DNA from: Cristatella mucedo
Lineage: Eukaryota > Bryozoa > Phylactolaemata > Cristatellidae
DNA: 64,000 bases
Assembly: GCA_009760855.2 (NCBI GenBank)
Contig: WPIO01000151.1
Span: 827,001-891,000 of the forward strand
Reading direction: 5' to 3'
Position numbers and translations under genes: made by a program. The notes under the pieces are model-generated. The model saw only the letters and a list, made by a program, of their open reading frames with translations. It searched no databases and was not told the DNA's origin. Each line of letters opens with the position of its first letter. The stretch's first letter is position 1. Below are positions 33,139 through 44,079 of the stretch, one piece after another.

Positions 33139-33725
33139 AATGTAATGTATCTTCGTTTGTAACTCCACAAAGTCATAAAGACCATGTGGGTGTTACGCAG
33201 GGGAGTTTTGTGTAGCGAACTCACAGCCTAAGCGGCTTTCGGTACGCATTCGGTAGCCAACAGACCTCGTCTCACTCAACAAAGAGAAAGTGGCAAGCAT
33301 AGCAGAGTCAGGAGAGCAGTTGAGGTAGTGAGTAGCGTGGAAGTAGCAGCTCAGGACCGCTGAAAGGATGAGCCATAGTAGGCAGTAGGAGAGTAGTTGT
33401 CGTTGCGTAAGAATTGTGGAAGCGAATTCCACAGTCTAGGACCTGCAGAGCTAAAGCTTCTGTCGCCAACGGTCTTTAAGCGGAGGAATGGGTCAGCTAA
33501 TTTATTGTCTCCGCAGGACCTGAGAGCGAAAAGAGGCTGAAACTGATGCAGCAGTTCAGCTAGGTACGAAGGAGCCAAGCCGTGGCGGGCTTTGTGGGTC
33601 AGCGTAAGACCTTTGCTCTGTATCCGTTGCTCAACCGGCATCCAGCCTAGCTCTTTTAGCAAAGGAGACACTTGCTCAAGCCTCTGGGACTTGAAGACTA
33701 GCCTTGCAGCCATATTCATAGTCAG
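33139..33725 (-). mobile_element. LINE-B 3' portion, best copy
   Basis: Longest LINE-B sequence here. Minus strand reads MAARLVFKSQRLEQVSPLLK, ELGWMPVEQRIQSKGLTLTH, KARHGLAPSYLAELLHQFQ, GDRSFSSAGPRLWNSLPQFL and HYLNCSPDSAML, with one frame overlap near 33400. This is the region downstream of the polymerase in non-LTR elements. The 3' end has a TAATGTAATGT-type pentamer tail. No polymerase motif remains. Confidence 0.88.
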
Positions 33726-33911
33726 CTACAGTGGCCTAATAGCTTTCTTTGGTAGCCCAGCCTAAAGGGAGTTAAAAATCAAGCCGAGACAGAACTAAGG
33801 AGCTAGTTAAATTTTTTACAAGCAACTTTGGGAGACAGCTCCTGATCTTGGATAGGGATCGGACGTGATGGCTAGCTGTAGAAGCAGTCTTCTGAATGCT
33901 GTGGGCTACTG

Positions 33912-34128
33912 AATAATAATAAAAATAGTAATACATTTGGTTGAGCGCAGTCAGAGAACTCAATCTCTTTCTAGGCACTTTACATTTGCTGCAAAGGAAG
34001 CACGATAGAATGGTTAGTGGTAGCATGCTCAATAAACAACAAGAATAACACGGTTTGGGGTGACACGCACAGGGTCAGCATGCATAAGCACATAAAGGAC
34101 GAATCACAGGGACCCAATAAATGCTGTG
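33912..34128 (-). mobile_element. LINE-A 3' fragment
   Basis: AAT tail, degraded hairpin (GAGCGCAGTCAGAGAACTC), and 3' region to CACAGGGACCCAATAAATGC. Confidence 0.85.
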
Positions 34129-34137
34129 ATATATAGA

Positions 34138-34165
34138 AGTACTCGAACTATTCAGTTCGAGTACT
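34138..34165. repeat. Perfect 12-bp inverted repeat (hairpin)
   Basis: Arm AGTACTCGAACT at 34138-34149, loop ATTC, arm AGTTCGAGTACT at 34154-34165. Confidence 0.85.
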
Positions 34166-34169
34166 GAAG

Positions 34170-34290
34170 TTCTGGAACCCACGATCCGGGTCGTGAAGAG
34201 CGAGCACCTTACTGCCTGGGCCAAGACCCAGGGGCATCAGCCTAGTACAAGATTTAATTTTCTGAGGGTGTTATACTATTGTCTTATTAT
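34170..34290 (-). mobile_element. SINE-1 related, diverged
   Basis: GGAACCCACGATCC, GAGCACCTTACTGCC and a mutated LINE-A type end (TTAATTTTCTGAGGGTGTTAT); the head and tail orientations disagree, so it may be a composite. Confidence 0.4.
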
Positions 34291-34724
34291 TATTGTTATT
34301 ATTTCAGTCTAAGCTGAGGACGCACAGGTTGGGGTCAGCATTCCCTTATTCCCAGTGAACTTGTCTTTTTAGTTGCAGTATGCTTCTCATGCTTACGATT
34401 GCATTAGTCAGTGCATGTCCATGACCTAAGTTCCGACTAACCGGTGCTGTCGGTGAGTGTCTTCTTGTTTTCTTTAGCCTAAGTTTAGTAGTTAGCCTAA
34501 GCATTAAACTTGTGGGATTTTATTTGCTTGTCTAAGCAAGATTCTGTGCATGTCACTAACTCTTGGTTATTGATTCTCTGGCAGCGAGCCTTGTAGTGCC
34601 TCCTGGGTAGAGATTCAGTTCTCGTTCTCGGCCATACAAGCTAGATAAGCTATACAAGTGACATAGCTCGGATCGCTTGTTCGCTGTTGCCCCTTGAAAC
34701 TTCATAAGCATTGCACAGCTGATT

Positions 34725-34870
34725 TCGCGGCGACATTTAAATAGTAACTGATAAGCCATAACGGCCATCACTTCCACTTGCAGTGAGCAATGCAGAATGT
34801 TCTGCTGCAGGACTCGAACCCACGACCCGGGTCTTGAAAAACGAGCACTTTCTTGGCTGAGGCAAACTTT
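34725..34870 (-). mobile_element. tRNA-like SINE, SINE-2 related
   Basis: GCCATAACGGCCATCACTTC and GGACTCGAACCCACGACCC (reverse B box) with an A-box-like end near 34860. Confidence 0.55.
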
Positions 34871-35215
34871 TCCACCTATTACGTAATTGGTCTCTAGTCC
34901 CAGCACCACCTTGGATGGTGTCATTGGCAAATTTAATGGCAAAGAATAAAGTACCTTACATCATCTGTTCATAAGCTAAGAGGCAAACGTTTTCACGTTT
35001 TGTCTACCATGCTCCATCGACTAAATGCGATGCAAAGTTGTCAAGTGTATCGGCCATCATTAGTCTTGCCTAAATTTTTCAAAGCAAGTGTGCTAAGTAA
35101 ACTTGCGCTTTCAGTCGATAGTTTATATCTGACGCAGGTTCGTTATTCCTGGACTAGGGCTGGTCGTCGTCGTTGGACAGGGCTGATGCAGCAACGAAGC
35201 GTTGGATAGCGTGGT

Positions 35216-35249
35216 CATTGGGCATTGGGCATTGGGCATTGGGCATTGG
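35216..35249 (+). repeat. 7-bp tandem repeat CATTGGG
   Basis: Nearly five perfect head-to-tail units. Confidence 0.95.
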
Positions 35250-35314
35250 AGGCCCTTCGAATTTTCTTCTAAGAATAAGCTTTCCGTGGAATGTGCAAGA
35301 TAATTTCCAAGGAA

Positions 35315-35425
35315 TAATAATATAATAATTTTAATAATAATAATTTTAATAATATTATAATATATATTATATTATTATTATATTATATTATATTATAATA
35401 ATTTTAATAATAATACAATAATTTC
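35315..35425. repeat. A/T-only low-complexity tract
   Basis: AATAATTTTAATAATAAT-type sequence with internal inverted symmetry; flanked by a direct duplication of AATTTCCAAGGAATGTGC-like sequence (about 35300 and 35410). Confidence 0.85.
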
Positions 35426-35429
35426 CAAG

Positions 35430-36770
35430 GAATGTGCTAGAGCACGCCGGAACAGGTGTATGCTGTCCCATGTGAATGTGGCGTTCTCACCGCGAGCGGC
35501 TTATTGTAAAGATTGTTATGGTGGCAGTGTCCGAACTATGCCCTAGCTGTACCTGCTGTTTTCTTTCGCGGCTGAGGACTCGTGTAAATATCGAGCAGTA
35601 CACCCCGATACAACGATTGCTATGGCAGAGAGTCGAGACCTCGGCGTTTTCATCGAAAACGTGTGAATTCCATCCAGTTTCGTTTTGAATCTTCTTTGCT
35701 TGAAATGCATTACATAATCCAGAAAGAATTCGCTTCCTACGAGGGCCATAATGTGTTTATAGCTCTTTGTGTGTTTTTCTACGGTCCGAAGCTTGAATCG
35801 CTGAAGTTGATAGCATTTTTAATCGCTGGAATTTTAATTCGCCCCACGTTTATAGAAACCCTGTAATCACACTGAACGTTATTGGGTGGTTTATCCTGTT
35901 CGTAGAATTAATGGCTGTTTGAGCCCTGGTTTTAGTAGAGTAGTGGAATTTCTGGTACGGCGGGCTGGGTATATTGGGGCAATTGGCTTGCACCTGAACA
36001 CTTCATACTAGCTAGCAGGTCAGAGAGGCTTATTTCTGTCCGGATCGCCGATGTGGTAGGAAAGACCTGCAGCTCGCCCGGAGCGGGCATTCTTAGAGCT
36101 TGCTATGAACGTTACTGACAGGTGAACGCGTCACATATTTATTTGCTCGCCTTCACCATGCACTCGTAGTAGGAGGACTGTCCCTTGCATGCACAACGAA
36201 ATGGCCTATGCACCCGACGGCATGCTCAGTTTTCATAGGTATCTATGACCCAGTCGTCTTACATCTGATGACTGCAACGGTGTCTCTACTAGACAAGACT
36301 ATTCTCTTTATTTTGCTATTCGCAGTATGTCTACACAATTGCACCTTTTTTGTATCTCCCAAGGGTCTTGCACTTCCCTCTCCAATGAAACCTAGAGAGT
36401 TCTACAGCCAATAGCAATCGCTGCGAATGGTTCATCGGAATGACGAGCGCCCCGATTTTCTCTGCAGCTTCTCTTGTTATTGCTTGCAGAAAAACAGCAT
36501 TTTTTGCCATATATTCGAGTGAAGGACGTGACGAACATATTTTTCTAGGATATTATGGCATTGAGATTGAGTATCGCAATAATTGAAATCGTCCTGGTGG
36601 CTGTGGCCACAGTGAAAGGGTCGAAGGAGAGCCGTGTCGCCAAAACTATCCGATTAAGATTTTATTTGTAGGTTTCAAGTTTTTTTGGGAAATTAATTTA
36701 TGGTGAGTGCTCAAAATGTAGCAGCAGCGAAGAACATTTGGAGGGTAGTAATACTAAAACAGGAATTTGG
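35430..36770. other. Unassigned stretch
   Basis: No repeat family or gene recognised. ORFs of 60-70 codons on both strands have no motif. Confidence 0.3.
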
Positions 36771-36777
36771 ATTGCAA

Positions 36778-36840
36778 CTTAAGAGAACTTAATCTCTATT
36801 CTGGGGAGTTACAGTTCGCTCCAAGAGAAGCGACAGCCGA
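36778..36840 (-). mobile_element. SINE-1 tail fragment
   Basis: AAGAGAACTTAATCTCTATTC is the reverse of the SINE-1 tail; only this part is preserved. Confidence 0.5.
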
Positions 36841-37119
36841 TGTGGTTGATCTAATGGATTGGCAGCCCATTGTGAGAACGAGGGTTAACCAGGTAGACTC
36901 TGAGAGTGGCAGACTTAAGACCTCGAGATCCGACGGAGACCCTGGTTCGGACGTTTTCGGTCCCCTTCTCACGCTGAACCATTCATAAATGGCTGCTCTC
37001 CAGGCGCTCGACAACTTCGCCTGTCTGCTTAGATAGGTGGGCGTTGAATGTTTTTTTCATCGAACCTGGACTTATGTTTTTTTTTTTTTATCGAACCTGG
37101 ACCTTAGCCCAGGAACGAG

Positions 37120-37270
37120 GTGCAGCACTACACGACCTAGGTCGTGAATGCGAGTACTGGGGAAGGCAGTTCTTCATTGGCAGCCACAAGTGGGAGAGAT
37201 AGGAATTGATCGCCCGGTAAGGCTATTGTGTGGCTGTATAGGCGAAGCTATTAAATCGCCGGGCCAACGC
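37120..37270 (+). mobile_element. tRNA-like SINE, diverged
   Basis: CGACCTAGGTCGTGAATGCG palindrome plus B-box remnant, then TTGATCGCCCGGTAAGGC and GCTATTAAATCGCC, following SINE-2 order. Confidence 0.4.
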
Positions 37271-37279
37271 TTGATTAGC

Positions 37280-38630
37280 GCGTAATAGAGGGAACGGGTG
37301 GAGGAAGGGAAAAGCTATCCTTGGGAGTTGTACGTTTGCACGCCATTTGCAGCCGGCCGGTCGCACAAGCTTCGAGAGGCCGAGGCTTTAGTTGCGCTTA
37401 AAAACGATTCTCATCTCAGTGTCCTCGGGCTTTTCACGAAGGTGCTGCCGCCTCGCACTGAGCGTTCTTCTAGACGTTCTTTTCTCGAGCGTTCTTTTAG
37501 ACGTTCCGAACGGCCCGGCAGCCCCTTTGCTCAGCGAATCGCCCGAACACTCCGAGGCAGGCAGGTGAAGCCGTCGAGTGCAAGGCCCGCTCACTGCCAG
37601 GCTGCGGCGTCGCTGTCCTGCTCACCGTTGCCGCGCTGATGATGCATGGGTGCCTTTCACCAAGTGCAGAAGGGACAAGAAAAGACATTTGCTCCAGCAA
37701 ATCTACTTGGCTTTCACTAGCAGTCAGATGTCGGGCGCTCCTCAAAGACCAGGGGCTGTGCACGTGTCAGCAGTTGATAATAGGGGTCGGTAAGCGGCGC
37801 TTCGGTGTAATTCCAAAGTACTCCCACGATTTCTTCCAGGAAAGCCATGGCTTGCAGATCCATCTCAATAGTTGGCAGTCGGTAAAGTAGCCAGGCAGGA
37901 GCCCTTCACTATTTCCGAAAATTAACCCTTTAGTAGAAGACGCCCATTTTTAGGATGTGATCCCTTTGATCACCCACGAGGTCTCGAAAGCCACCAGTGG
38001 TCGTAAATCGTTGAATGACAGCCCAGTCTGTTTGCAGCCGGGTGAAGACTGATGTAAGGGCCACATGTCTGTCCTCATCGAAAGTGGTGTGTGCAGAAAT
38101 ATTTTGGCAAGGGAAAGGCTGGGGTGAGCCCGTAATGGGATTTTTCGATCGAGATCATAGTCATGCGATGTAACTCGCCTATGCATGCTGAATGATGTGC
38201 AGGCTGAATAATGGGTGTTTCGTAAGAGCCAGCTAGTATTCCGAGTATCGTTGTACGGGCTCTGCTGTATGTTCTTTCTCTTTGAATTGAGAAGCAGAAC
38301 GAATCGCCGATAACGAGAATACCTGTAGGACGAACCAGAGGCGAAGCCATGATTGGAGTGCCGGGTGGCACGGGGATATGAGGGGTGGAACCCCCTTCCC
38401 CCCTAGTAAAAGTGGGGTCTGGAGGCGTCCCCCAGCGCCTGCGGGTCATGCAGCCTGGCCAAGCACCAAGAGGCCAGCCACAGTGGAAGCTCGGCCGGCA
38501 GCAGGCTGCCCCACTGGATGTCGGACTCGGCTCCCACCTGTCAAGCCAGGGGGTGGCAGCTGCCATCCTCTGGCTTTGCCTCTGTGACCCACGTGCTGGT
38601 TGCGGTTTTATTGGGCAGTAAGCTTCAGGT
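37280..38630. other. Unassigned stretch with moderately long ORFs
   Basis: Plus-strand ORF of 113 codons at 37298-37639 and minus-strand ORF of 186 codons at 38075-38635. The latter is rich in Pro, Gly and Trp (WPLGAWPGCMTRRRWGTPP), and neither has a recognised motif, good start context or splice partner. Treated as unproven. Confidence 0.3.
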
Positions 38631-38639
38631 AGCACGGAT

Positions 38640-38865
38640 GCTCACGTTGAGCTCCTGTCCTTTGGTCCCTGTGATTCGTCTGCTACGTGCTTATGCATGC
38701 TGACTCTGTGCATGTCACCCCTAACATTGTTATTCATGTTGCTTATCAAGCACTATATCACTCACCATTTAATCGCATTTCCCTTTGCAGCAAATGTGAA
38801 GCGCCTAGAATGAGATTGAGTTCTCTGAGGGCGCTTTATCAAGTGCATTATTATTATCATATCAT
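38640..38865 (+). mobile_element. LINE-A 3' fragment
   Basis: GGTCCCTGTGATTCGTCTG through the 3' hairpin (GAAGCGCC ... GGGCGCTTTATC) and ATT tail. Confidence 0.88.
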
Positions 38866-39667
38866 TAAGAAATTGAAAGCTTAGATGCAAAAAGCTTACT
38901 AGGCAGAATGGCCAGCTAGCGAGTTAGCAATCATCAGGTGGCTTAAGGCTGAGTGTCGAGTAAGTAAGGAAAACATTTGTTCAACAACCGGATATTTGTT
39001 TAGGGTACTTTTAAACAGGCAAACAGGTGTTAGAAGTGGGATCGAATGTTTCGACAGTATTCAGATAAAAGGAAAATATGATTATACAAACCATGTCTAA
39101 CCCGGAAGTAAACCGGAAGCATCACATCTGCAAATAAAAAAATTACCGATCCCAGCATCATATACGACTTGTATACCAACTTTTGAACCTTGGTATCAAA
39201 CGCGAGGTAGCCATATTTTCTACCATCATGGACATGTACAGCAATACTTATCAAACCGAAATCAGAAATAAATTCTGCAGTGATATGCAAGCAGACATGA
39301 ACTCACATTTCAATTTTCACATTGATCCGTGAATTATTGGCCGAGTTATGGATTTTACAAGGCCCCAAGCTACCCTGTATATGAGGCTGTGTAAAAGTCA
39401 CAAGCATCAACAACTCCAAACAAGTTCCTTGATGTAACAAGGTTGGGACGCAAGTCGCATATGATCTGGGATCGGCAAATTTTTCATTTGTAGACATTGT
39501 ATTTCATGTTAACTTGTGGTTTAGACATGGCTTGCGTAATCATCTTTTCCCTTTATTTGGAAGTCGTCAACACTTTCGATCCCATTCCTAACACGTGTGT
39601 CTGTTAAAAGGTACTCTAAGCAGATATTCGACTTTCGGAAACAATTTTTCTTATTTTCTAGACATTT

Positions 39668-41192
39668 AATAAAAATAGTAATAATACTACATTTCATATA
39701 CTGCCCTCAGATAACTCAATCTCTTTCTATGCACTTTACATTTGCTGCAAAGGAAGCACGATCGAATGGTTAGTGGTTGCTTGCTCAAAAACAACAAGAG
39801 TAACGCGGTTAGGGGTGACATGCACAGGGCCAGCATGCATAAGCATGTAGCAGACGACTCACAGAGACCCGCTAAATTCTGTACTAAATAGGTGCGTGCT
39901 GAATTTCTTTTTTAAATCTAGTCAAGTCAGGATATGTCGTGATCGAAGTCGGGAGTGAGTTCCAGGCTTTGGGAGCATGCGAAGTAAAGGCACGGTCGCT
40001 GAAGGATTTGAGGTTTGTACAAGGTAAAGGTGAATGATTGGATTCTGAAAAGCTGGTGGTACGATGCTTAGCCTGGTGGGGCAATAGATCTGATAGGTAG
40101 ACTGAGGCCAGAGAATGAAGTGACCTAAAAGTGAGTGACAAAACCTTGAAGTCGATGCGTTGCTTGAGTGGGAGCTAGTGCAGGTCGGTGAGAAGTGGTG
40201 TGATGTGGCAATTGCGATGCTCACGACAGACTAGCCTAGCTGCAAAGTTTGTGGACCAACTGTAAGTGCGGGATTGCACAGGCCGGTAGACCAGCAAGCA
40301 GTAAGTTACAGAAGTCAAGCCGGGAAGTTCACAAGCGCATGGACTAATTTAGATGTGGTATCCCTGTCTAAACAAGTCCGAATTTTAGCAATGTTATGCC
40401 ACTGAAAGTAGGCAGACTTGACTGTAATGCTGATGTAGCCGTCTAATGAAAGGTCACTTTGGAACAGGGCACTTAGATTTTGTGCAGATTCAACAGGAGA
40501 TATGCTGGCAGAGCCGATTTTAAGTGTTAACCGTTCCAATTTCTGAGTAACACTTGGTTTGCCCACAACCAGTAAGCTGGTTTTATCATCATCAAATTTA
40601 AGAACGTTTGCTGCCATCCGCTTGCAGATGTCATCAACACATACATCAAGGGTGTTGAAATAATTCGAATTTTCTCAAGGGGTGGAAGGGATCAAAGCAA
40701 AGGTACAACTGAGTGTCATCTGCATGGAAGTGAACGCCTAGATTGTGCCTGGAAATCACATCGGCAAGAGGGAGAGTATAAACCGTGATAAGAATGGACC
40801 AAGCACAGAGCCCTGAGGTACCCTTCAAAGGTTCCTCGGATGATCTTTGTCCATTCACATCAATACTCTGGCGTCTCCCATTGAGATAGGATCTGAACCA
40901 TCGCAGTGCAGTGCCAGTGATGCTCAGGCGAGATGAGAGGTGCTCAAGAAGAACTTGGTGATCGACAATATCAAAAGCTGCTGAAAGATCGAGCAAAACA
41001 AGTAGAGAGACTCGACCTAAGTCTGCATTCCTAAGTAGGTCTTTATACACCTGAAGCAATGCCGACTGCGTGGAGTGATTAGCTCTAAAGCCAGACTGGA
41101 ACTTACAAGCAAGGTTTGAAGTTTCGATATATGAGTTCAACTGGTCTGCCATGACTCGTTCCAATGTCTTTGATAGGAACGGTAGAATTTAC
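39668..41192 (-). mobile_element. LINE-A copy with reverse transcriptase core (longest, inactivated)
   Basis: L2/CR1-like non-LTR retrotransposon, cut at its 5' end. Minus strand gives LPFLSKTLERVMADQLNSY, then LLVLLDLSAAFDIVDHQVLL (polymerase block A), a damaged block B (SGLCAWSILITVYTL), and FHADDTQLYLCFD (block C, with the two catalytic Asp). Then DDDKTSLLVVGKPSV, SAYFQWHNIAKIRTCLDRDT and LKSFSDRAF...PKAWNSLPTS. At least two frame breaks (near 40620-40650 and 40230-40310) separate these, so it is dead. The 3' end has a mutated hairpin and an AAT-type tail. No endonuclease domain is present. Confidence 0.92.
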
Positions 41193-41511
41193 CCTTAACG
41201 TAAAGCACACACAACAAATTAAAGGGAGTTGGATAAGCGATCTAAAGGTGTTTCATGGCTTATTTAAATGCTGCTCCACTTGCAGTTGTTAAGTTGGTAA
41301 GTCTGTGAGTGGTCTCGTAAGAATCCTTACACTGAGACAGCTCCTGATTTGGTGGCATTTAAAATAAATGAAGCTATACACATTCCTGTTTCTCAAGCAT
41401 TTGTTTCGTCCACATGAATCATCTTATGAGCTAGTGCATACTGAAATTGTGTATGCTATTATCACTAGACAGTCGACGCATTTTTTCTAGCATTTATAGT
41501 GCCTAGAATGC

Positions 41512-41660
41512 CGAGCTGGTTTGGTCTAGCGGTTAAGGTGCTCGCCCCGACCAAGGTCTGACTGAAGTCGTGGGCTCGAGCTCCGAGGCATATGTGAAGC
41601 GCCTGAATAGAGATTAAGTTCTCTTAGGGCGCTATATAAATTATTATATATATATATATA
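41512..41660 (+). mobile_element. SINE-1 copy, best preserved
   Basis: Head GCCGAGCTGGTTTGG, perfect A box TGGTCTAGCGG from 41523, B-box region GGGCTCGAGCTCC at about 41572-41584, then GTGAAGCGCCTGAATAGAGA and TTAAGTTCTCTTAGGGCGCT (41594-41633), followed by an AT tail. The last 50 bp match the LINE-A 3' terminus in order and structure. Confidence 0.92.
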
Positions 41661-41689
41661 GAGAGAGAGACATGTGTTATATTATCATT

Positions 41690-42900
41690 TTTATTTCTAA
41701 AGCATGTTCATAGTTAGTGTCGGCTGGCGTCAAGGTCTAGTGCAGCCTGTTTGGCTATACCCTCGGCCTTGGTAAATTTGTTCCTGTCGGAATAATACTA
41801 TTACTTTGCATTTTAGTGACCCATGCTTATATGGGATTAAAGAGCTGGCTTCTTTTATTGTCACCCACACAGTATTAATGTATGATCTGCAGATCCACCG
41901 TAATTTATTGGAGATTGGTCATGTGCAATTCAGAAATCCCGCCGGCGTTGTCTGAATGCCTGGCTGATGAAGTATAGCAAACGATCTTGCTTGTCTTGGT
42001 TTTGGCGTACTTGAAGCCCGTGCTTTTAGCTTATGGCCTTACGAGTTTCACGCCGATAGCTCATTGTGGAAACTGCGTGAGGCGTCAGGCTCAGCAGTGG
42101 TGGCTTCTGCGATGGCCCCTTTGAAAAAGCCAGCAGAGCTTTGACGAGCAAAGCTGTCTGTCGAGTGCGCTGGAATTCATTTTACTGCCGTCGAGAGGCC
42201 GCGAAGGTAAACGCTTTTTTCTTGAAGGCTACTTGCGGCTTGTGCTGGTGCTTGCTGCCATCCACTGGTATGCTGCAACGTCGCCGTTGCTTTTCTTGGT
42301 GCTCTACTCGCTCTCGTTCGCCCTAGACGGTACGTGCATTTTGCGTCTGCACTTGCTGAAGAGCTTAACTGTTGAGATGTGATTTTTGCACGCTTTGACG
42401 GCGTGCCTCATGCAGTGCTACGGGTGTAGCCTTCAATTTCGCTGTGCTTGGAATGACTTCTATCTATGCTCTTTTATCGTCCCTCTATCGTCGCAGCTTT
42501 GCTTGTTTGCTGCGCTGCACTTTTCCTTCAGCCTGGAGCCAGCAATTTTTTTTGCCTTTCCAGCACCAGATTAGACGCTCCTCATCACTTCCCTCTGAGT
42601 AACCCAACCGCCAGCCCATTTTGGGATTAGCCAAACGGGCCTAAGAATATTCACGGAAGCTCTATCAACAGTGAATTTCGGGACGTTCATTTACTGTTCT
42701 GCTGTCCTCACGCCGTCTTTCTTGATATATCTAAAGCAGAGGCACGTTAGGCAACTTGGGCCTCAGGACTGTAGCAAACTCTTTGACAAAAACTGATGGC
42801 CACGCAAGAGTTATAACACCTAGGTGGCAAAAGACCAACCTGCTTGAAGGCTTAAAGTCGGTGTGGTCATCCTAACGTGTAGGCCCTTGAACATGAACAT
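41690..42900. other. Unassigned stretch
   Basis: Short plus-strand ORFs (61-62 codons, 42141-42574), Cys- and Phe-rich, without motif. No repeat family recognised. Confidence 0.3.
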
Positions 42901-42904
42901 AAGA

Positions 42905-44073
42905 AAATAATATTAATAATAATAATGCACTTAATACAGCGCCCTCAGAGAACTTAATCTCTCTCTAGGCACTTTACATTTGCTGCAAAGGGAAATGCAA
43001 TTGAATGGGGAGTAATATCATGCTTGATAAACAAACAAAATGAATAACATGGTTAGAGGTGACATGCACAGGGTCAGCATGCAAATGTGGTTAGTGGCAG
43101 CATGCACAGTGTCAGCTCACATAAGCACATCAAGGACGAATCACAGGAACCCTCTAAATGCTGTCCTAAATAGGTGTGTTTTTAAATTCTTTTTAAATGT
43201 GGTCAGGTCGGGGGATGTTCTGACGCTGGTCGGGAGGGAGTGCCAGGCTTTGGGAGCATACGAACTAAATGCACGGTCTCCAAAGGATTTGAGGTTTGTA
43301 CAAGGTATTTGTAGACTGTTGGATTCCGAAAAGCGGGTGGTACGGTGCTTGGCCTGATGGGGGAGTATATCTGAGAGATAGGCTGGAGCCAAAGAATGAA
43401 GTGACCTAAAAGTGAGCGACACAACCTTGAAGTCAATCCGTTGCTTGACTGGTAGCCAGTGCAGGTCGGCGAGAAGTGGAGTAGTGTGGCAACTGCGATG
43501 CTCACGACAGACAAGCCTAGCTGCTGAGTTTTGCACCAGCTGCAATCGCCTGATCGCACATGCCGATAGGCCAGCGAGCAGTGAGTTACAGGAGTCGAGA
43601 CGGGATGTCACGAATGCATGGACCAACTTAGATGTGGTATCTTTATCTAAACAAGCCCGAATTTTAGCAATGTTATGAAGCTGAAAATAGGCAGATTTGA
43701 CTGTGGAGCTGATATGGTCGTCTAACGAGAGGTCGCTTTGGAATATGACACCTAGATTTCGAGCTGATTCAACTGGAGATATGCTGGCAGAGCCAATTTT
43801 GAGCGTCAGCCTTTCCAATTTGCGAATCACACTGGGTTTGCCCATAACTAGTATGTTAGTTTTATCGTCACTTAGTTTTAGAAAACTTGCTGCCATCCAT
43901 GTGCGGATGTCATCAATACATGCAGCAAGTGAGTTGAGAGAATTTGAGGTGCTCGAAGGCTGGGAGGGATCAAAGCAAAGGTACAACTGAGTGTCATCCT
44001 CATAGAAGTGAAAGCCTAGATTGTGCTTGGCAATCACATCAGCAAGAGGGAGAGTATAAACCGTGAAAAGAAA
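42905..44073 (-). mobile_element. LINE-A copy with 298-codon open frame
   Basis: Minus-strand frame 44037-43141 is open from the block C region to the natural C terminus: FHFYEDDTQLYLCFDPSQP, CIDDIRTWMAASFLKLSDDK, GVIFQSDLSLDDHISSTVKS, LVQNSAARLVCREHRSCH and LADLHWLPVKQRIDFKV. Block C reads YEDD rather than YADD. It is cut at the 5' end just before block C, so it cannot act alone. The 3' region ends with hairpin and ATT tail. The open frame suggests a fairly recent insertion. Confidence 0.93.
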
Positions 44074-44079
44074 AAAGAT

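Noticed and set aside
43412..43990. Plus-strand ORFs of 88 and 97 codons
   Set aside because: Antisense of the LINE-A coding region, as are similar ORFs at 46040, 49718 and 58212.
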